Source: Prolixibacteraceae bacterium
GTDB taxonomy: Bacteria > Bacteroidota > Bacteroidia > Bacteroidales > Prolixibacteraceae
Direction of reading: 5' to 3'
Assembly (NCBI GenBank): GCA_019459525.1
Contig: JAIBEY010000049.1
Location: forward strand, 1-64,000
DNA: 64,000 nucleotides
The notes under the pieces were generated by a model. The model saw only the letters and a program-made list of their open reading frames with translations, was not told the DNA's origin and searched no databases. The position numbers were made by a program, and so were the translations under genes. Positions 28,514 to 36,411 of this stretch are shown here, in pieces. Numbering within the stretch: position 1 is the stretch's first letter; every line of letters begins with the position of its first letter.

Positions 28514-29698
28514 TCAAGGCCATACTTCCGAAATGTTTTCGCGTATAGGATCTACCCTGATCAATGCCACGTTAAAATCGGTCAGCTCGCGGCCTTTCAC
28601 TTCAAATACAGCTTTAAAATTCTCCGGATTCTCACCTTTTACCTGTCCTTTCGGAAAAACCGCATTCCGTTCGTCTGTCAGGTATTTCATGGCAGCAATA
28701 TTCCCCAGATCGTTGTCCGAAAGCAGGAAAAGCACTTTTCGCCCGTCGCTCGTCCTGAAATGAATCAGGCTCGAATAATCGCGACTCAGGTAATTCTCTG
28801 AACGGTTATCAAAAAACAAAATGCTGTCGGCGGTCTGGTAAGCAAACGAGGTTTGTTCCAGATCATATTTCAGCCCGACCCGCTCAATGGTTTGTTTCAA
28901 AAAATGCAGGGTTTTAATTGAACCGATAAATATCAGGTGTTTGTTTCGGGTATCTTCCCATTGCAGTTGCGACGAGTATTTCATTTCCACATCGGCGACT
29001 CCGCCGCCAAACATTTTCATGAGCCTGAACAGTCCGATTGGCGCCTGGTTGTTGATGTAAGTGGTACGGCTCTTCCTGATTTTCCCAATCAGTTGCGGGT
29101 TGGTTTTCAGAAATTCATCCAGGTCTTCATCCGAGTTAATCCGGGTATCGCGCGAAGTTCCAAAGCGCCCTGTTGCTATGGAATCGTTGAAAAAATAGTG
29201 ATTGCCCAACACAATCAGGATGGGATAATCCGACTTCAGAAATCCTTTCCAAATGGCTTGTTTGGGCTGATTGAACCGATTGGAGTTGAACACCAGGATT
29301 AGTGCCGCCACAAGTAGAATCAAGCCGGAAATAAAGAGTATCGATCCGTTTTGCTCCAGTTTTCTCCTGAACGATTTGAAATGCAGAAACCGGAATTCAA
29401 CCTGGTATTTTCCTTTGGGGATATGGAGAATTATATCGTCGTCTTTCCCTTCGTTTTGGTAATACTCTTCCAGTTTATTCCGAAGGTTCAGGATATAAAC
29501 ACGAACATTCAGTTCCTTCTCCTGACCGGCTTTTTTACCAAACACATCCAGCGCAATCTGTTGCTCTTTGGGTATTTCACCTTTGAGTGAGCAGTTTACC
29601 AGGTAGTTCAACAGCTCGTTGTAAATGCCGGGTTTCGAAAACGTTTTGCTGCTCAGCAACTTCTCTAGGGTTAGCGATATTTTGCGGTGGTCGGTCAT
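28514..29698 (-). CDS. winged-helix-like protein with one transmembrane helix
   Basis: A 394-residue protein. The first ~105 residues contain the pattern ALDVFGKKAGQEKELNVRV, RNKLEEYY and IPKGKYQVEF, which I recognise as the wHTH-like DNA-binding module that precedes periplasmic or TPR regions in many regulators. A hydrophobic helix follows (about 122-142), then a ~250-residue C-terminal part with no family I recognise, probably outside the membrane. ATG at 29698 was chosen over the longer frame to 29800 because the module begins there. It is divergent from the Gfo/Idh oxidoreductase gene, which may be its target. Confidence 0.55.
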   Translation of the reverse strand: MTDHRKISLTLEKLLSSKTFSKPGIYNELLNYLVNCSLKGEIPKEQQIALDVFGKKAGQEKELNVRVYILNLRNKLEEYYQNEGKDDDIILHIPKGKYQVEFRFLHFKSFRRKLEQNGSILFISGLILLVAALILVFNSNRFNQPKQAIWKGFLKSDYPILIVLGNHYFFNDSIATGRFGTSRDTRINSDEDLDEFLKTNPQLIGKIRKSRTTYINNQAPIGLFRLMKMFGGGVADVEMKYSSQLQWEDTRNKHLIFIGSIKTLHFLKQTIERVGLKYDLEQTSFAYQTADSILFFDNRSENYLSRDYSSLIHFRTSDGRKVLFLLSDNDLGNIAAMKYLTDERNAVFPKGQVKGENPENFKAVFEVKGRELTDFNVALIRVDPIRENISEVWP

Positions 29699-29835
29699 TA
29701 AAATGTTCTGAATGAGTACCGTTATCTTTTTCTTTAACGGCAATATTACGCAAATAAGTTCAATCTTTTTGGACATTCGGAGCCGCTCCCTTAACTTCAC
29801 CTGAAACTAATTGAACAATCATTAATTTTCTAACT

Positions 29836-31248
29836 ATGAATAATCAGAAAAATTTTAGTCGCCGTCGGTTTATTGGCACAACGGGAGCTGTTGCTGCCGG
29901 TGCATTGTTTGTCAATCCGGTTACAGCGATGGTTTCAGGAGCTAAAACAAAGCAAAAGCTGGCACTCGTCGGAACCGGTAGCCGCGGAACTTCCTTCTGG
30001 GGCAAAAGCATCCTGAAAAGGTATCCGAACGACATTGAATTTGTTGGTTTGTGTGACATTAATCCTGGTCGCCTGGAGTACGCACAGAAGTACATGGAAG
30101 TAAATTGCCCGGTGTTTACCGACTTCGAGGAGATGATCCTGAAAACCAAACCCGATACCGTGATTGTAACTACCATGGATTCGACTCACCATCTGTTTAT
30201 CATCAAGGCGCTCGAAATGGGCTGCAACGTGATTACCGAAAAACCAATGACTACCGACGAAATGAAATGTCAGGCCATTCTGGATGCTGAAAGAAAAGCG
30301 GGTAAAAAGGTAATCGTGGGATTCAATTACCGCTGGGGAATTCAGTTTAGCGAACTTAAAAAAATGTTGGCTGTGCAGCGTGTGGGTAAAATTACTTCGG
30401 TCGATTTTCACTGGTATCTGAATACGTCGCATGGCGCCGATTATTTCCGCCGGTGGCATGGCGAACGCGACAAGGGCGGAACCTTGCTGGTGCACAAAGC
30501 TACTCACCATTTCGATTTGCTGAACTGGTGGATCGATTCCGATCCGGTTGAAGTAACTGCTTTCGGATCGCTTGACCATTACGGTAAAAACAATGCCTTC
30601 AGGGGCGCAAATTGCCGGAATTGTGGTTATACCGATAAATGTAAATTCTATTGGGACATCACCAAAAGCAAACAAATGGCAGAACTGTACACCAACAACG
30701 AAAAATACGACGGTTATGTGCGCGACAATTGTGTGTGGCGTGATGAAATTGACATTTACGATAAAATGGCCGTTCAGATTAAATATGCCAATGGGGTACA
30801 GGTGAGTTATTCGCTGACGACATATTCGCCTTATGAAGGCTGGACCATTGCATTTAACGGTATGGACGGGCGCATCGATTCGTGGGAAGGCATTCCATGG
30901 CTCATGAAAGAACAGGTTGACCAGGCTGCGCTGCATGAAAAGGAAATGAGCCAATCAGGACAAAAAGAAGAAGGATACGACGAAATTATGGTTTCGGATA
31001 ACTTCGGAAAAACCGAACTGGTGAAAGTACCGCGTGTTCGTTCAGGGCACGGTGGCGGCGACGAACGTTTGCACGACAAAATATTTAAAGATCCGAACAT
31101 GGCCGATCCGTACAAGCATTCGGCCGGAACACGCGACGGGGCCATGTCGTCGTTGATTGGGATTGCAGCCCGCAAAAGTATTGAGGAAGGGCGACCGGTA
31201 AAAATTGCAGAATTGACCGATATCAAGCCGTCAGTGAACCGGGGATAA
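29836..31248 (+). CDS. Tat-exported Gfo/Idh/MocA family oxidoreductase
   Basis: A 470-residue oxidoreductase with a Tat signal (SRRRFIGTTGAVAAGALF, about 7-24). The Rossmann motif follows (LVGTGSRGTSFWG, about 43-55), then the catalytic EKPMT Lys. The substrate domain contains a CRNCGYTDKC cluster (about 261-270) and a KATHHFDLLNWW block like those of glycosidase-type Gfo/Idh members. Related Bacteroidota proteins act on sugars or inositol derivatives in the periplasm; the substrate here is unknown. Strong terminator follows. Confidence 0.82.
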   Translation: MNNQKNFSRRRFIGTTGAVAAGALFVNPVTAMVSGAKTKQKLALVGTGSRGTSFWGKSILKRYPNDIEFVGLCDINPGRLEYAQKYMEVNCPVFTDFEEMILKTKPDTVIVTTMDSTHHLFIIKALEMGCNVITEKPMTTDEMKCQAILDAERKAGKKVIVGFNYRWGIQFSELKKMLAVQRVGKITSVDFHWYLNTSHGADYFRRWHGERDKGGTLLVHKATHHFDLLNWWIDSDPVEVTAFGSLDHYGKNNAFRGANCRNCGYTDKCKFYWDITKSKQMAELYTNNEKYDGYVRDNCVWRDEIDIYDKMAVQIKYANGVQVSYSLTTYSPYEGWTIAFNGMDGRIDSWEGIPWLMKEQVDQAALHEKEMSQSGQKEEGYDEIMVSDNFGKTELVKVPRVRSGHGGGDERLHDKIFKDPNMADPYKHSAGTRDGAMSSLIGIAARKSIEEGRPVKIAELTDIKPSVNRG

Positions 31249-31258
31249 TGAGCATTAT

Positions 31259-31300
31259 CAAAAACGTTGAGGGTTTTCGAAACCTTCAACGTTTTTATTT
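31259..31300. terminator. bidirectional terminator between Gfo/Idh and WYL genes
   Basis: Stem AAAACGTTGAGGGTTT pairs with AAACCTTCAACGTTTT around a short TCG loop, with one G-T wobble, followed by TTTTTATTTT. It lies between convergent stops and overlaps the WYL-gene stop codon. Confidence 0.85.
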
Positions 31301-32250
31301 TAGCGGTAGTTTTCAATAATTCCTGAAATGTATTGATCCAGGATTTGCTTCAGTTCCGGCGGTTCTTCAACCTGAGCATACGAGCCGGAGCTGATCATCC
31401 ACGTGGCAAAACCACGAAGTTCGTTATTTGCAAAGCGTAGTCGGCTTGTTTGATCGTCAACTTTTTCTTCTTCAGTAAAACCATACCAGTATTTCGATTC
31501 GTTAATCAGTTTTATCCGATCGGTTTTCATGATTAGCGAGATATTGGCTTTATCGCTGATCACGTTGAGTTTCCTGATAAATTCGTCCATCGAAATATGC
31601 TGCTTCCCCTTGAAATTTTCTGTACTTACTCTCAAATCCTGAATACGGTCGAGTCTGAAATCGCGATATTCGCTGCGTAACCTGCACCAGGCAAATAAAT
31701 GCCAGCGGCGACTGTAATTACAAAGTCCGATTGGTTCAACCAGCCGTTTGGTTGCGGGAGCACCATACCCGGCCTGGTAATCGATCTCAAGAACCTGCTT
31801 CGAAACCAGAGCCTGCTGAATTTCACTTAGAAAAAGGCGGTTAAAATTCACATTCGATGAGGTATAATTGAGTACCGATATTTGGCTGTACAATTTTTCC
31901 AGCCGGTCTTTTTCCTCCGGATTCAGGATGGCTTTTATCTTGAACAAGGCTGAGCAAAACTCAGCCTTCATTCCGTCATCCGACATTTTTTCAACCAGTT
32001 TTTCGCCAAACAGCAATGCCGAAGCCTCTTCTTTGGTAAACATCACTGGCGGTAATTTGTAATTATCCATCAGAAAATAGCCGACACCAGCCTCGGCGCC
32101 AATCGGAACGCCAGATTCTTCTAAAGCCCGGATGTCGCGGTAAACGGTGCGCAAGCTGATCTCGAATCGTTCAGCGATTTCAGAAGCTTTCACGATTCGC
32201 TTGCTTTGCAGGTGTATTAAAATGGCGTTTAGTCGTTCAATGTGGTTCAT
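31300..32250 (-). CDS. YafY/WYL-domain transcriptional regulator
   Basis: A 316-residue regulator with an N-terminal HTH_11 winged helix (about 5-60; IVKASEIAERFEISLRTVYRDI) and a WYL domain (about 140-225; RWHLFAWCRLRSEYRDFRLDRI), then a WCX region. WYL domains are thought to sense ligands or nucleic acids. Monocistronic, downstream of the repeat-flanked higBA region. Its target is unknown. Confidence 0.88.
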   Translation of the reverse strand: MNHIERLNAILIHLQSKRIVKASEIAERFEISLRTVYRDIRALEESGVPIGAEAGVGYFLMDNYKLPPVMFTKEEASALLFGEKLVEKMSDDGMKAEFCSALFKIKAILNPEEKDRLEKLYSQISVLNYTSSNVNFNRLFLSEIQQALVSKQVLEIDYQAGYGAPATKRLVEPIGLCNYSRRWHLFAWCRLRSEYRDFRLDRIQDLRVSTENFKGKQHISMDEFIRKLNVISDKANISLIMKTDRIKLINESKYWYGFTEEEKVDDQTSRLRFANNELRGFATWMISSGSYAQVEEPPELKQILDQYISGIIENYR

Positions 32251-32261
32251 GATTCCAAGTT

Positions 32262-32410
32262 AAAGGAAAAAGTTCTCAGTATTCAGTCGCAGTTAACAGA
32301 AGAGCAATTTGTGTATTGTTTTTTCCTGCCAACTGCGACTGCCAACTGCGACTAAATATTTTATTTACAGAGACTATGCCCGGTTTCGGTACTGTGTACG
32401 GCATACCAAT
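32262..32410. repeat. direct repeat copy A flanking higBA
   Basis: About 149 bp similar to 33091-33240 (copy B) in the same orientation, roughly 80% identical with small gaps by eye. Shared blocks include AAAGGAAAAAGTT, ATTCAGTCGCAGTTAACAGA, ATTGTTTTTT, CTGCCAACTG and GCCCGGTTTCGG. Copy A ends exactly at the higA stop. Both copies contain an inverted pair AGTCGCAGTT/AACTGCGACT. Confidence 0.75.
32361..32408 (-). pseudogene. remnant C-terminus of a DUF3795 paralogue
   Basis: Reading minus from 32408 gives WYAVHSTETGHSLCK then TAA, matching the last 17 residues of the intact DUF3795 protein upstream (WYAAHMAETGQQSLKSK). Similarity stops at the higA stop codon, so only the tail of a former paralogue remains. 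Confidence 0.65.
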
Positions 32411-32703
32411 CAGGAAGCCAATCTTGCTTTGTTAAGTTGGATCAGATCTTTGTTCATTTCATAGTTTTTTTGAAGTTTGATCCAAAACTCTGCCGGAATA
32501 TTAAAGGCTTTTTCGAGTGCAATTGCAAAAGGTATGGTAATACTCCTTTCTCCTTTAAGCAATAAGGAAACAAAAGACCGATTAAAGCCGGAGATACGGG
32601 CAAGATCGGCTTGCTTAATGTTTTGCGCTTCCATTTCATCTTTAATAAATTCGGCTGGGTGGAATACGTCCCCGGGAACCAAATCATTGGTATATTTCTT
32701 CAT
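32410..32703 (-). CDS. higA: HigA-type antitoxin
   Basis: A 97-residue XRE-family HTH antitoxin of the HigA/VapI type: HPAEFIKDEMEAQNIKQADL, the recognition helix RSFVSLLLKGERSIT, and AEFWIKLQKNYE. It neutralises the cognate RNase toxin and represses the operon. Its ATG overlaps the toxin stop (ATGA), the inverted toxin-first order of higBA. The stop lies exactly at the boundary of direct repeat copy A. Confidence 0.88.
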   Translation of the reverse strand: MKKYTNDLVPGDVFHPAEFIKDEMEAQNIKQADLARISGFNRSFVSLLLKGERSITIPFAIALEKAFNIPAEFWIKLQKNYEMNKDLIQLNKARLAS

Positions 32704-33026
32704 TTTTCGTAATGTTTAGATATTTCATTGATAAGAATAACTTCAATTACAATATCCCCCGAATCTTCCCTTTCGATGGAGAAAATCAGTCGGTATTGTA
32801 TGTTTAAACGGATTGAATATTCACCTGTCAGGTTACCTTTTAGAGCTTCAAAATGCAAGCTATTGAAGAGCCTCAATTCTTCGACAGAGTCAACACTGAT
32901 CAGAAGCTGTATTTTCTTTTTGAATTGCTTAATTATTTCCTTCTGAAAAGGTAATTTACCCGCAAGATTGTCAAGCGGCGTGAGATAGAAATATTCAAGT
33001 TCGTCCGTTTTAAATTTCAACTTCAT
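32700..33026 (-). CDS. higB: HigB-like mRNA-interferase toxin
   Basis: A 108-residue RelE/ParE-superfamily toxin; the C-terminal part has the HigB pattern FEALKGNLTGEYSIRLNIQYRLIF and ends VILINEISKHYEK. HigB toxins cleave ribosome-bound mRNA. The ATG at 33026 gives the expected size; the frame is open to 33146 but that part would read through the operator. It overlaps higA by 4 bp. Confidence 0.85.
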   Translation of the reverse strand: MKLKFKTDELEYFYLTPLDNLAGKLPFQKEIIKQFKKKIQLLISVDSVEELRLFNSLHFEALKGNLTGEYSIRLNIQYRLIFSIEREDSGDIVIEVILINEISKHYEK

Positions 33027-33030
33027 GAAA

Positions 33031-33065
33031 CAAACATACAAAAAGTTTACAAAATTGTAAACAAA
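33031..33065 (-). promoter_or_regulatory. higBA promoter and palindromic operator
   Basis: GTTTACAAAATTGTAAAC (33045-33062) has perfect 8-bp arms and sits immediately upstream of higB. On the minus strand it lies between a TTTG (complement of 33062-33065) and a -7-like TATGTTTG (33031-33038), so bound HigA would block the promoter. The predicted start is almost at the ATG, suggesting a near-leaderless transcript. The -33/-7 spacing (23 bp) is longer than ideal. Confidence 0.55.
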
Positions 33066-33090
33066 TGAATCGTTTTTTGAAAAGAAGTAT

Positions 33091-33240
33091 AAAGGAAAAA
33101 GTTTACAGAATTCAGTCGCAGTTAACAGAAAGAGCAAATTGTGCATTGTTTTTTTCTGCCAACTGAGACTGAAAACTGCGACTAACTACTTGCTTTTTAG
33201 CGACTGTTGCCCGGTTTCGGCCATGTGCGCGGCGTACCAA
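33091..33240. repeat. direct repeat copy B flanking higBA
   Basis: The partner of copy A (32262-32410). It contains the last part of the intact DUF3795 gene (to its stop at 33186) and about 95 bp beyond. The higBA module occupies exactly the space between the copies. Confidence 0.75.
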
Positions 33241-33536
33241 ACAGCCCCGTTTTCGCGGATGGTGAGGATACACTTTTCGCGGTTCGAACCAAAAATAAAT
33301 GCGAATACCTTCGAAATTGGGTTGTTGAATTTCTTGCAGGCATTGGGCGTTTCGAGCTTACAATCGGCGCAACTACTAAATTGCTGATCCATGTTACAAG
33401 TTCGGATTTGGCACCAGTGTTTTCCCTGAATTTGTTTACAGCTTGGGCATTTTCCACTGACGTATTTCCGGCAGGCACCGCAGTACAGTCCGCAATAGGC
33501 AATCAGATGAACATCATTTTTAAATTCGCTCTTCAT
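33186..33536 (-). CDS. DUF3795 domain-containing protein
   Basis: A 116-residue Cys-rich protein. Cys pairs in YCGLYCGAC, KCPSC and SCADC match the DUF3795 family, small presumed metal-binding proteins of unknown function. Its start overlaps the stop of the upstream GyrI-like gene by 4 bp, showing translational coupling. Its 3' end is inside direct repeat copy B, and a decayed copy of that end lies beyond higBA. Confidence 0.82.
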   Translation of the reverse strand: MKSEFKNDVHLIAYCGLYCGACRKYVSGKCPSCKQIQGKHWCQIRTCNMDQQFSSCADCKLETPNACKKFNNPISKVFAFIFGSNREKCILTIRENGAVWYAAHMAETGQQSLKSK

Positions 33537-33985
33537 TTCACTTCAACTTGAATTTCGGTTACACAGTTTTCCTGATTTTCGAAATCGCAGATATGATAAA
33601 CCTCACGGCAAATAACCCTGCAGGATTGGCCTGGTTGCAAAATAGAAGGCATCAGTTTCTGGTAGGTTTCGCCCAGTTTTGCCCACGGTCCTTTGTGAAT
33701 TTCGCTGATGCAGTTAAATTCAGGAAATTCGGCGAACCTGAATTTTCCGGCGTCCCCATTCGGTTTATTTACCGGAAGGGCAATGGTTAATTCGAAGGGT
33801 GTTGCCGGGTTTCCGTCGGTTGCATCGTAAACCCAGATTTGCGGACCCGAAATTTCGAGTTGAAGTTCCAGAGCTTTTTCGACCAGTTCATTAGGTAGAT
33901 TTCCAGTGTCGGCCGTCATTGTTTTCAACGTGGTGTTGAGGCTGATGCAAAGTACAGTTGTTTTTTGTACGGTTTTCTTTTCCAT
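33533..33985 (-). CDS. GyrI-like effector-binding domain protein
   Basis: A 150-residue single-domain protein. The C-terminal half (GKFRFAEFPEFNCISEIHKGPWAKLGETYQKLM) is typical of the GyrI-like/AraC effector-binding fold that binds small hydrophobic molecules. No DNA-binding domain is fused. It overlaps the DUF3795 gene by 4 bp, so the two probably act together. Confidence 0.72.
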   Translation of the reverse strand: MEKKTVQKTTVLCISLNTTLKTMTADTGNLPNELVEKALELQLEISGPQIWVYDATDGNPATPFELTIALPVNKPNGDAGKFRFAEFPEFNCISEIHKGPWAKLGETYQKLMPSILQPGQSCRVICREVYHICDFENQENCVTEIQVEVK

Positions 33986-34131
33986 GGCAAATGTGTTTTA
34001 AGTGAATAAAATTAGGATTAAAAATTGTGCTGAAAGTGTTTAATTGTTTTCATGGAAGCAAAGGAAACGCAGGCGAGTGACAACAGTATGTCAGCAGGGT
34101 GGGAGAGTGGGCGATTTAATTTTCAGGTTGC

Positions 34132-34159
34132 TTTGTGTTCGTTTTCTTTTGTACCTTTG
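34132..34159 (+). promoter_or_regulatory. promoter for ParE-type TA pair
   Basis: TACCTTTG (34152-34159) matches the -7 element and TTTG (34132-34135) lies 16 bp upstream, a bit shorter than usual. The antitoxin ATG is at 34194. Confidence 0.4.
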
Positions 34160-34193
34160 AGTAAGTTATATTTAACCGGCTAACTCATTTGTT

Positions 34194-34421
34194 ATGAACA
34201 TAGAAGCAGAAAAATCAATGATTATTGAGCAAGTTAAAAAGGTTTACGATGCTGACTTGCTTGGTGCTCTTAAGAGTATGCTTGATTATGCCCAAAAAAA
34301 AGAGCAGAAAATTTATGATATTCCGGAGGCTCACCAAAATCTAGTTATGGAGCGATTTGAAAAAACAAGAGCGAATCCTGACATGCTTTTGGATTGGGAT
34401 GAAGTCAGGAAAACGCTATAA
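34194..34421 (+). CDS. putative antitoxin of a RelE/ParE-type module
   Basis: A 75-residue acidic protein whose C-terminus (MERFEKTRANPDMLLDWDEVRKTL) matches the short addiction-module antitoxin family paired with ParE-like toxins. It has no recognisable HTH. Five bp separate it from the toxin gene. A good Bacteroidota promoter precedes it. Confidence 0.7.
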   Translation: MNIEAEKSMIIEQVKKVYDADLLGALKSMLDYAQKKEQKIYDIPEAHQNLVMERFEKTRANPDMLLDWDEVRKTL

Positions 34422-34426
34422 ACCCA

Positions 34427-34828
34427 ATGAAAAAGTATAGAATAAAGATTGCTGCCGAGGCTCTATCTGACATTCGTGATATAACCGTTTGGTACGATTC
34501 ACAGAGAGCTGGCCTTGGAAAAATATTTAAGGATACAGTCATAAAACAAATAAACGATCTTGCTGAAACCCCTCTTATATTTACCGTTCGTTATAAGGAA
34601 ATTCGCTGTATGCTGGTCAAGAAATTTCCATATATGGTTCATTTTTATTTCAATCAAAAGATTTCTACTGTTGAAGTCTGGCAGTTATCAGCACTGACCG
34701 AAATCCCAAATTATGGGAAGAGAAAACAAGTCGAATTTAATTTATTGTATCTGTTAACACAGGAATCCTTGATCAAACCTTCACACCATGCAATCCATCA
34801 ATCCATTTACCGGAAAAGTCATTTGTGA
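34427..34828 (+). CDS. RelE/ParE-family toxin with extended C-terminus
   Basis: The first ~100 residues are ParE-like (KIAAEALSDIRDITVWYD at the N-terminus, KEIRCMLVKKFPYMVHFYF in the core), a fold that inhibits gyrase or cleaves mRNA. Family members are usually about 95-100 residues, but this frame runs to 133 and its last 41 bp overlap the aldehyde dehydrogenase start at 34788. The extra C-terminus (from about residue 100) has no family likeness and looks like read-through into former intergenic DNA. Confidence 0.72.
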   Translation: MKKYRIKIAAEALSDIRDITVWYDSQRAGLGKIFKDTVIKQINDLAETPLIFTVRYKEIRCMLVKKFPYMVHFYFNQKISTVEVWQLSALTEIPNYGKRKQVEFNLLYLLTQESLIKPSHHAIHQSIYRKSHL

Positions 34829-36146
34829 CTACAAAGAATATTCTTCTTCTGAAGTTGAGAAAATCATTCTTAAAGTTGATCAGGCATTTCATTCTTGGAA
34901 ACTGACAAGCTTTGAGCAGCGCGCCATTTTTATGAAAAACCTTCAGGCCAGATTGCTCGTGAAGAAGGAAGAATTGGCCGGAATTATCGTTTCAGAAATG
35001 GGAAAAGTGAAGCGAGAGGCCATTGGGGAGATCGAAAAATGCGCTTCAGTTTGTGGCTATTATGCCGAAAATGCCGAGTCGTTCCTGAAGAATGAACCCA
35101 TTAAAACAGAGGCATCCGAAGCCTATATTTCCTATCAGCCTATTGGTACCGTTTTGGCCGTGATGCCCTGGAATTTCCCTTTTTGGCAGGTATTCCGGTT
35201 CTTAGCTCCGGCACTGATGGCGGGTAATACAGGTGTTCTGAAACACGCTTCGAACGTTTCAGGCTGCGCATTGGCCATCGAACAATTGGTTAGCGAGGCC
35301 GGTTTCCCGGAGAATGTTTTTCGCACCTTGCTGATAGGTTCCAACGCGGTAAAAGCAGTGATTGAGAATCCGTTGATCAAAGCAGTTACGCTCACCGGAA
35401 GTACTCCCGCCGGACGATCGGTGGCTTCCATAGCTGGTTATGCTTTGAAAAAATCGGTGCTCGAATTGGGTGGGAGCGACCCATACCTGATTTTAGAAGA
35501 TGCCGACATTGAAACCGCTGCACGATTGTGTGTCACGAGCCGTTTGCTCAATGCCGGACAAAGTTGTATTGGCGCCAAACGATTTATTATTGCTGAAGTG
35601 ATTTACGATCAGTTCAAAGCTGAATTTGTGCGGTTAATGAGCGAGGCTAAATTTGGAGATCCGCTTGATCCTGAAACTTCGATTGGACCATTGGCACGCA
35701 TCGATTTGCGCGACGAATTGCACCAACAAGTTGTGAAAAGTGTTGAAATGGGAGCAACAGTTTTGTTTGGTGGGTTTATTCCTGAAGGAAGTGCTGCATT
35801 TTATCCACCTACTGTTTTGGAAAATGTAGTTCCCGGAATGCCCGCTTATCACGAAGAATTGTTTGGGCCTGTAGCTGTTTTATTCCGTGCAAATTCAGAA
35901 GAAGCCATCCGGATTGCCAACGATACTGTGTTTGGGCTGGGTGCTGGTGTATTTACATCTAACATCGAAAAGGGCAAAGCGTTGGCAGAAAAGGGACTGG
36001 AAGCAGGTTGTGTATTTGTAAACGATTTTGTAAAATCGGACCCGCGTTTGCCTTTTGGAGGAATTAAGGAAAGTGGCTACGGGCGCGAATTATCGGTTGT
36101 TGGTATTCGCGAATTTGTGAATGTAAAGACGGTGGTAGTGAGGTAA
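34788..36146 (+). CDS. NAD(P)-dependent succinate-semialdehyde dehydrogenase-like aldehyde dehydrogenase
   Basis: A 452-residue ALDH. The N-terminus MQSINPFTGKVI is typical of succinate-semialdehyde dehydrogenases; the catalytic Glu is in LELGGSDPYLIL (about 226) and the catalytic Cys in NAGQSCIGAKRF (about 260). It would oxidise succinate semialdehyde to succinate, but other aldehydes are possible. The start overlaps the upstream toxin gene by 41 bp, so ALDH translation may depend on that transcript. Confidence 0.88.
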   Translation: MQSINPFTGKVICDYKEYSSSEVEKIILKVDQAFHSWKLTSFEQRAIFMKNLQARLLVKKEELAGIIVSEMGKVKREAIGEIEKCASVCGYYAENAESFLKNEPIKTEASEAYISYQPIGTVLAVMPWNFPFWQVFRFLAPALMAGNTGVLKHASNVSGCALAIEQLVSEAGFPENVFRTLLIGSNAVKAVIENPLIKAVTLTGSTPAGRSVASIAGYALKKSVLELGGSDPYLILEDADIETAARLCVTSRLLNAGQSCIGAKRFIIAEVIYDQFKAEFVRLMSEAKFGDPLDPETSIGPLARIDLRDELHQQVVKSVEMGATVLFGGFIPEGSAAFYPPTVLENVVPGMPAYHEELFGPVAVLFRANSEEAIRIANDTVFGLGAGVFTSNIEKGKALAEKGLEAGCVFVNDFVKSDPRLPFGGIKESGYGRELSVVGIREFVNVKTVVVR

Positions 36147-36201
36147 AACTAATACTTATGAGTGATAAGCTAGATTGAAATTTATAAATTCTTTCAAAAA
36201 A

Positions 36202-36232
36202 AGAGAAGAAATGTTGCAACCATCTCTTCTCT
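36202..36232. other. hairpin after aldehyde dehydrogenase gene
   Basis: Stem AGAGAAGA (36202-36209) and TCTTCTCT (36225-36232) with a 15-nt loop. No T-run follows, so it may be a weak terminator or a 3'-end stabiliser. Confidence 0.4.
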
Positions 36233-36314
36233 AGTTGATAATAAATATTGCCAATTTATTAACTGTGATCAGTTCAAAAGTATGAAAATATTTCGAAATA
36301 ATAGTTTAGGGAAA

Positions 36315-36350
36315 AAAACGGCTGCCCAATAGGGTGGCCGTTTTCGTTTA
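36315..36350 (+). terminator. terminator upstream of amidohydrolase gene
   Basis: Stem AACGGCTGCCC pairs with GGGTGGCCGTT (two G-T wobbles) around AATA and is followed by TTTCGTTT. It should end transcripts coming from the ALDH gene. Confidence 0.7.
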
Positions 36351-36358
36351 TACCGAAT

Positions 36359-36389
36359 TTTGCTTAACTCTTTCAATGTTTTACTTTTG
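36359..36389 (+). promoter_or_regulatory. promoter for amidohydrolase gene
   Basis: TTTG at 36359-36362, a 19-bp spacer and TACTTTTG at 36382-36389 match the Bacteroidota -33/-7 consensus closely. The ATG is at 36412. Confidence 0.65.
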
Positions 36390-36411
36390 CTTTTCTTAAA
36401 CCTGAAGTTTT

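Noticed and set aside
29935-30954. 339-codon open frame antisense to the Gfo/Idh oxidoreductase gene
   Set aside because: The sense strand encodes a complete family protein with Tat signal and Rossmann motif; the antisense product has no family features.
31380-31410. Third parS-like site (CCACGTGG in the WYL gene)
   Set aside because: Only the central 8 bp fit; the flanking TGTT/AACA arms are missing.
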